64,000 bases of DNA from Marinobacter sp. ELB17 (lineage in GTDB: Bacteria; Pseudomonadota; Gammaproteobacteria; Pseudomonadales; Oleiphilaceae), in the NCBI RefSeq assembly GCF_000169375.1, contig NZ_AAXY01000002.1:310001-374000 (forward strand), written 5' to 3'. Below, piece after piece: positions 60,266-64,000 of this stretch. The notes below the pieces were generated by a model. That model did not search any database. It had not been told where the DNA came from and saw nothing but the letters and a program-made list of their open reading frames with translations. How positions within the stretch are numbered: position 1 is the first letter of the stretch; the number at the start of each line of letters is the position of its first letter. Made by a program: the position numbers and the translations under genes.

Positions 60266-62158
60266 ATGACTAACAAGCGCCTTGCCCACCCCGCCATTGC
60301 CGGCCTATTGGTCGCTATTCTGCTAACCGCCGGCTGCGCAGGAGTTGATCTGCAGTCCCAGGTCGTTAACACACCAGCGCAAGCTCTGGAACTGGCCAGC
60401 CAGGAGCGCAATCAAGATACAGCACAACGCTACCTGCTGCGCATCGCCAGCCGCTTTCAGCAGCAGGGTGATCATCAGGGAGCGCGCAAGCTACTGCAAA
60501 GCGGGCAATTGGCGCAACCCCTACCCGAACTGGCCAGCCAGAAACGATTATTGGCCATGAACGGCGCGGTGACGCTGAAAGACCAAACGTGGGCACAGCA
60601 GATTACCGCAAACCTTAGCATCAACAGCTTTATGGAGGTAACGCCAGAGCTGCTTAATCGCGCCGGCAGCCTGCAGGCGCAGACGCTCGCGCTGGCGGGC
60701 AATCCGCTGGAAGCCGCCAAAACCTTGATCGCGCTGGCCCAGGCTGACAGCAGCGCCAACGCACAACCGCTGCACGATCGCATCTGGCAATTGTTAAAAA
60801 CCGTCAGCGACACACAACTTAGTAGCGCCGACACTCGCGAAATAGGCTACGAGACCCAGGGCTGGCTGGAACTGGCAACGCAGGTGAGATCACCAGGCAC
60901 GGGCTTCGACGAGCAAGGCCGGGTTATCCGGCGCTGGCAGTCAAACTGGCCAGGTCATCCTGCTGCCCAGCTACTGCCTTCTGAGCTGCAGCTGATTGCC
61001 GGCCTTGCTGCCAGCCGGCCTGAGCAGATTGTTCTGGCACTGCCCCTGAACGGCCCACTGACCACCGCCGGTAAAGCCATACGAGACGGTTTTCTGGCTG
61101 CTTACTTCAGCGATACGTCCGTTGACCGCGAAGCCACGCGAATACGGGTTGTCGACAGCAAACAGAAGCCTTTTGGGGAATTGTATCAAGAACTGGCGAA
61201 GCAGCCAGTAGACCTGTTGGTAGGCCCGCTGGACAAAGGCGCTCTGGCCGAACTGGGCAAATTGCCCAGTCTGCCTCTGCAAACACTGGCCCTGAACTAT
61301 TTGCCCCCGGGCGTCAGTGCCCCCGCAGGACTGTACCAGTTTGGCTTGTCCGCTGAAGATGAAGCCCGGCAAATTGCGGATCGGCTGGGCGCCGAGGGCC
61401 TTAAACGCATATTGGTGATTATTCCCAGTGGCGAATGGGGCAACCGCGTAGAAGCCGCCTTGATCGAACAGATGGCCAAACATGGCGGGCGCGTTATTGG
61501 CATCCAGAGGTTTTTGCGAAAGGACAACCTACGCGCGGTTACTGCCGATCTGCTGGGCATCAACACTTCTCGCGACCGCGCTATTGATGTGGAACGCACC
61601 ATAGGCCTCAATATTGAGTTCGAAGCGCGGCGTCGCCAGGATGCCCAAGCCATTGTGATGGTGGCCGAGCCTGATACCGCACGCCAACTGAACCCCCTGT
61701 TTGCGTTTTACTTCGCCGGCGATCTGCCTGTTTACGCACCCTCTATTGTTTATGCCGGCACCCCTGCGCCTGGCCGCGACCGCGACCTGAACGGGGTGAT
61801 ATTTACCGACATACCCTGGGTGCTGGATGAAAAAAATCCCCTCCGGGATGAAGCCGGCAGCCAGCTTCCGGGCGCCACGCGCGGACAGCTAGGCCGCCTG
61901 TTTGCCATGGGCGCAGACGCTTGGCATCTAAGCAAGCGCCTGCCGCTGCTCAGGCAGGTTCCAGAAGCCACTATTGACGGCCAAACCGGTGTACTGGCAA
62001 TGACGCCCTCCGGCAGCATTCGCCGTTATCAGCGCTGGGCCCGCTTTAGTTCCGGCAACGTCGAACTGCTGCCAGCAATAGCTGCCAGCTTACCCAAGGC
62101 GGAAACCAACGCTAACCAGCCCCAAGCCAAGCCGGCGATTACCGGGGGCGCACTCTGA
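60266..62158 (+). CDS. lpoA: LpoA, outer-membrane activator of PBP1A
   Basis: A large lipoprotein that reaches through the periplasm to stimulate PBP1A. From ATG 60266 the 630-residue chain has a lipoprotein signal (AGLLVAILLTAGCAG, Cys near residue 23). The N-terminal part (about 30-240) is helical and TPR-like; the C-terminal part (about 260-600) has a periplasmic-binding fold (VLALPLNGPLTTAGKAIRDG, RILVIIPSGEWGNR). Both features are typical of LpoA. The -3 position of the lipobox is Thr, which is acceptable but less common. It begins about 160 bases from divergent rsmI and heads lpoA-yraN-diaA. Confidence 0.93.
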   Translation: MTNKRLAHPAIAGLLVAILLTAGCAGVDLQSQVVNTPAQALELASQERNQDTAQRYLLRIASRFQQQGDHQGARKLLQSGQLAQPLPELASQKRLLAMNGAVTLKDQTWAQQITANLSINSFMEVTPELLNRAGSLQAQTLALAGNPLEAAKTLIALAQADSSANAQPLHDRIWQLLKTVSDTQLSSADTREIGYETQGWLELATQVRSPGTGFDEQGRVIRRWQSNWPGHPAAQLLPSELQLIAGLAASRPEQIVLALPLNGPLTTAGKAIRDGFLAAYFSDTSVDREATRIRVVDSKQKPFGELYQELAKQPVDLLVGPLDKGALAELGKLPSLPLQTLALNYLPPGVSAPAGLYQFGLSAEDEARQIADRLGAEGLKRILVIIPSGEWGNRVEAALIEQMAKHGGRVIGIQRFLRKDNLRAVTADLLGINTSRDRAIDVERTIGLNIEFEARRRQDAQAIVMVAEPDTARQLNPLFAFYFAGDLPVYAPSIVYAGTPAPGRDRDLNGVIFTDIPWVLDEKNPLRDEAGSQLPGATRGQLGRLFAMGADAWHLSKRLPLLRQVPEATIDGQTGVLAMTPSGSIRRYQRWARFSSGNVELLPAIAASLPKAETNANQPQAKPAITGGAL

Positions 62159-62184
62159 TCACCTGACAAAGGACAGACAAAGCC

Positions 62185-62550
62185 ATGGATGGCAAACGCA
62201 AAATCGGCGATCACTACGAAGGGGTAGCTGCACGCTACCTAGGCAGTCATGGCGTAAGAATTCTGGCGCGAAATGTTTACAATCGCGGTGGAGAAATCGA
62301 CCTGATCGGCCAGGATGGCACTACATTGGTGTTTTTTGAGGTTCGTTATCGCCGTGCCGGCAGCTTGGTCGGGGCGGCTGAATCTATCACCTGGCGTAAA
62401 CAGCAACGTCTGATTCAAGCGGCGCGCTTTTATTTGCACCGCCACCAACTGAGCAATACCGACAGCCGTATTGACGTTATCGCTATTGGTCCGGGTAGCC
62501 TAAAAAAATACCGGGTACAATGGCTTAAAAACGCACTACAGGCAGGATGA
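62185..62550 (+). CDS. yraN: YraN, UPF0102 nuclease-fold protein
   Basis: A 121-residue protein of the UPF0102 family with a restriction-endonuclease-like fold. The typical core is present: YEGVAARYLGSHGVRILARN, GGEIDLIGQDGTTLVFFEVR with the acidic residues and the Glu-Val-Lys/Arg line, and ITWRKQQRLIQAARFYLHRH. A nuclease or DNA-processing role is suspected for the family but not proven. It lies 26 bases after lpoA and nine bases before the diaA-like gene, in the order known from E. coli. Confidence 0.94.
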   Translation: MDGKRKIGDHYEGVAARYLGSHGVRILARNVYNRGGEIDLIGQDGTTLVFFEVRYRRAGSLVGAAESITWRKQQRLIQAARFYLHRHQLSNTDSRIDVIAIGPGSLKKYRVQWLKNALQAG

Positions 62551-62559
62551 CTTCAACCC

Positions 62560-63150
62560 ATGACCGATTCTGCACAAGAGATCAACCAGCGGTTTGCCAG
62601 CCATATGGAACATACCGCTATGGCAGCAAGTATGGCCACCGAAAATATTGAAGCCATGGCTGACGCTTTTGTAAATGTATTATTACAAGATGGAAAAATC
62701 GTGACCTGCGCCAACGGCAGCGCCAACGTACTAGCGCAGTATTTTTGCACCGCATTTCTGAACCGCTTCGAGCAAGATCGTCCGGCCCTGCCTGCAATCA
62801 ATCTAGGCGCCGACGCCACTACCTACTCGGCTATTTGTCGGGACAACCGCTTTAACGACACTTTTTCGCGCCAGATCCGCGCCGTGGGCAAGCCCGGCGA
62901 CCTGCTATTTCTAATTGTAGACGACGGCCACAAGGCGAATCTTATTCAAGCCATTCAGGCCGCACACGATCGTGACATGAGCGTTGCCGTATTGAGCGCC
63001 CGTGATAAATCCGATATTACGTCTTTATTGGATCCGCAAGATCATGAAATCGCATTGAACAATCTCAGCCCGAGCGATGCCATGCCGCTACTGATGCTGC
63101 TCATCAACGTTCTGTGTGCCAGAGTTGACAGTAAGCTGTTCGGTGGTTAA
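62560..63150 (+). CDS. diaA: DiaA-like SIS domain protein
   Basis: DiaA is a tetrameric SIS protein that promotes DnaA assembly at oriC. The 196-residue product aligns along its full length with DiaA/GmhA: AFLNRFEQDRPALPAINL, YSAICRDNRFNDTFSRQIRA, AVGKPGDLLFLI and ARDKSDI. Two ligand-binding sites differ from GmhA-type isomerases: the usual CGNGxS reads CANGSAN, and the phosphate-binding STxG reads VDDG. A sugar isomerase role is therefore unlikely, and the DiaA role is inferred from gene order (lpoA-yraN-diaA) and overall similarity. A long palindrome and a two-way terminator follow. Confidence 0.88.
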   Translation: MTDSAQEINQRFASHMEHTAMAASMATENIEAMADAFVNVLLQDGKIVTCANGSANVLAQYFCTAFLNRFEQDRPALPAINLGADATTYSAICRDNRFNDTFSRQIRAVGKPGDLLFLIVDDGHKANLIQAIQAAHDRDMSVAVLSARDKSDITSLLDPQDHEIALNNLSPSDAMPLLMLLINVLCARVDSKLFGG

Positions 63151-63163
63151 TAACGGCTAATGT

Positions 63164-63224
63164 CCCGTCTGGCTAATTCGTAGACCTACTGAGCATCTGA
63201 GTGCTCAAGAATTAGCCAGACGGG
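63164..63224. repeat. 16-bp perfect inverted repeat with inner hairpin
   Basis: CCCGTCTGGCTAATTC (63164-63179) is repeated as its exact complement (63209-63224). Between the arms GAGCA and TGCTC (63191-63195, 63202-63206) form an inner stem. A single arm of the same type occurs near 28.7 kb. It lies just after the diaA stop and before the separate terminator. It could be a repetitive palindromic element or a transcript 3'-end structure. Confidence 0.8.
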
Positions 63225-63248
63225 GCGCTAACGAATTTTAGCCAAAAA

Positions 63249-63296
63249 AAACCGCTGTATCCTCACTGTCAGAAGACAGGTTGGATACAGCGGTTT
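63249..63296. terminator. Bidirectional intrinsic terminator between diaA and sspB
   Basis: AAACCGCTGTATCC and its complement form a 14-bp stem, with a nested CTGTC/GACAG stem at the top. An A run precedes it, giving a T run for minus-strand transcripts (sspB); the downstream side TTTATATTT serves diaA transcripts. It sits between the convergent genes. Confidence 0.88.
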
Positions 63297-63334
63297 ATAT
63301 TTGCCAGAACATCAGCTTTTCTGAGCGGACAACT

Positions 63335-63769
63335 CTATTTAACAACCTTTAGAGTCGGGCGACCGCTCGGGCGATCTTCCTTCGCCTTGGAACCGCCGGC
63401 GTTACTAGTCTCACCTGTGCCATTCGGATCTGGCATACCAGGTTCAGAACCAAACACCATACCTTCGCCATTTTCTTTAGCGTAAATAGCGATCACCGCC
63501 TGCAATGGCACAAATACTTGCATAGGCACACCACCAAAACGGGCGTTGAATTCCAAAGCACTATTGCCAATAACCAGAGACTTGACCGCACCAGGGCTGA
63601 TGTTGAGCACGATCTGGCCATTCGCCACGTGCTCATTTGGAACCTGCACACCCTGGATCCCGGCGTCAACCACGATGTAAGGCGTGCAATCATTGTCCAG
63701 AACCCACTCGTTCAACGCCCGCACCAGATATGGGCGACTGGAGCTCATGGTAGTTTTTACATCGGCCAC
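63335..63769 (-). CDS. sspB: SspB, ClpXP adaptor for ssrA-tagged proteins
   Basis: It tethers ssrA-tagged substrates to ClpX. The 144-residue protein has the substrate-binding fold (SSSRPYLVRALNEWVLDND, VNGQ-type segment HVANGQIVLNISPGAVKSL, FNARFGGVPMQVFVPLQAVI), a flexible linker rich in Gly, Ser and Glu, and the ClpX-docking end GRPTLKVVK, which matches the XB motif of E. coli SspB. The start may be ATG 63769 or a second in-frame ATG seven codons on. It follows sspA by 41 bases, forming the usual sspA-sspB operon. Confidence 0.96.
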   Translation of the reverse strand: MADVKTTMSSSRPYLVRALNEWVLDNDCTPYIVVDAGIQGVQVPNEHVANGQIVLNISPGAVKSLVIGNSALEFNARFGGVPMQVFVPLQAVIAIYAKENGEGMVFGSEPGMPDPNGTGETSNAGGSKAKEDRPSGRPTLKVVK

Positions 63770-63810
63770 TGCGACTCTCCTGCTGCTGCGACTGGCGTAT
63801 TAATCACTGC

Positions 63811-64000
63811 TTAGCTACGAATGTCTTCTTCAAGGTCAGACAAACTGGCCTTGAAACCTTCGCGACTAAAAATACTCTTCATGTACTTATCCAGCGGCTT
63901 AGCCTGCTTGTCGTCCAGCTCAATACCCAGAGCTGGTAAACGCCACAGAATCGGCGCAATACAGCAATCCACGATGGTAAATTCTTCCGACAGAAAAAAC
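63811..64000 (-). CDS. sspA: SspA stringent starvation protein A (5' part beyond window)
   Basis: Only the C-terminal 63 residues are present; the rest lies past base 64000. The segment [20 protein letters not shown] followed by LPALGIEL is the conserved GST-fold end of SspA, an RNA-polymerase-associated protein that lacks glutathione transferase activity. The remainder is Asp/Lys-rich, ending [10 protein letters not shown]. It is directly upstream of sspB on the same strand. Identification rests on this segment and on the sspB neighbour. Confidence 0.92.
   Translation of the reverse strand, partial: FFLSEEFTIVDCCIAPILWRLPALGIELDDKQAKPLDKYMKSIFSREGFKASLSDLEEDIRS

Overview
The window is chromosomal DNA from a gammaproteobacterium. 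Four gene blocks match the orders known from Escherichia coli and Pseudomonas: proA-nadD-rsfS-rlmH-mrdA-rodA-rlpA-dacA-ybeD-lipB, the full dcw cell-wall and division cluster, rsmI/lpoA-yraN-diaA, and sspA-sspB. Protein details (mpl next to ubiX, a PPi-type phosphofructokinase, a Nudix-ThiE fusion) suggest a marine oceanospirillad or Marinobacter-like organism. That placement is inference from memory, not from a search. I see no prophage, insertion sequence, CRISPR array, tRNA or resistance island. Nearly every base is explained by housekeeping genes.

Layout. 1-5.1 kb: ubiX (cut by the left edge) and mpl on the minus strand, then divergent pfp and a degenerate EAL-HDOD signalling protein, then grxA. 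5.3-16.5 kb: a YqaA-type membrane protein converging with an ABC1/UbiB-family kinase-like gene, then the long minus-strand block from proA down to lipB for elongation-phase wall synthesis, lipoate, NAD and ribosome maturation. 16.6-20.0 kb: a tightly coupled plus-strand trio of two membrane proteins with broken GGDEF domains and a DedA-PAP2 fusion; this is the least ordinary part of the window. 20.0-28.7 kb: a cNMP-binding/HDOD protein, an AI-2E-family permease, a small unknown gene with its own terminator, a DEAD-box helicase, folA, thyA, lgt, a TauE/SafE permease and an NRDE protein. 28.7-35.8 kb: xseB-ispA-dxs (isoprenoid precursors), ribA, moaC, a Nudix/ThiE-like fusion carrying a 12-bp in-frame repeat array, and argJ.

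35.9-58.6 kb: secA, an M23 peptidase, a DUF721 protein and lpxC, followed by the dcw cluster read right to left from mraZ (58.5 kb) to ftsZ (41.4 kb): mraZ, rsmH, ftsL, ftsI, murE, murF, mraY, murD, ftsW, murG, murC, ddlB, ftsQ, ftsA, ftsZ. Upstream of mraZ is a sigma70-like promoter followed by five GTGG boxes at an exact 10-bp period, the expected MraZ operator. 58.8-64 kb: the RNase P RNA gene with its own promoter, rsmI, divergent lpoA-yraN-diaA, a long palindrome and a two-way terminator, then sspB and the 3' end of sspA.

Most genes serve one theme: lipid II is made (mur genes, mraY, murG, ddlB), built in by PBP2-RodA and FtsI-FtsW, trimmed by DacA and RlpA, stimulated by LpoA and recycled by Mpl. 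Non-coding structures that stand out are eight decaying ~16-bp repeats that look like duplicated ribosome-binding sites ahead of the ABC1 gene, the 12-bp coding repeat in the Nudix gene, ATGNNTGA overlaps at four successive dcw junctions, and a 16-bp palindrome with a related half-copy 34 kb away.
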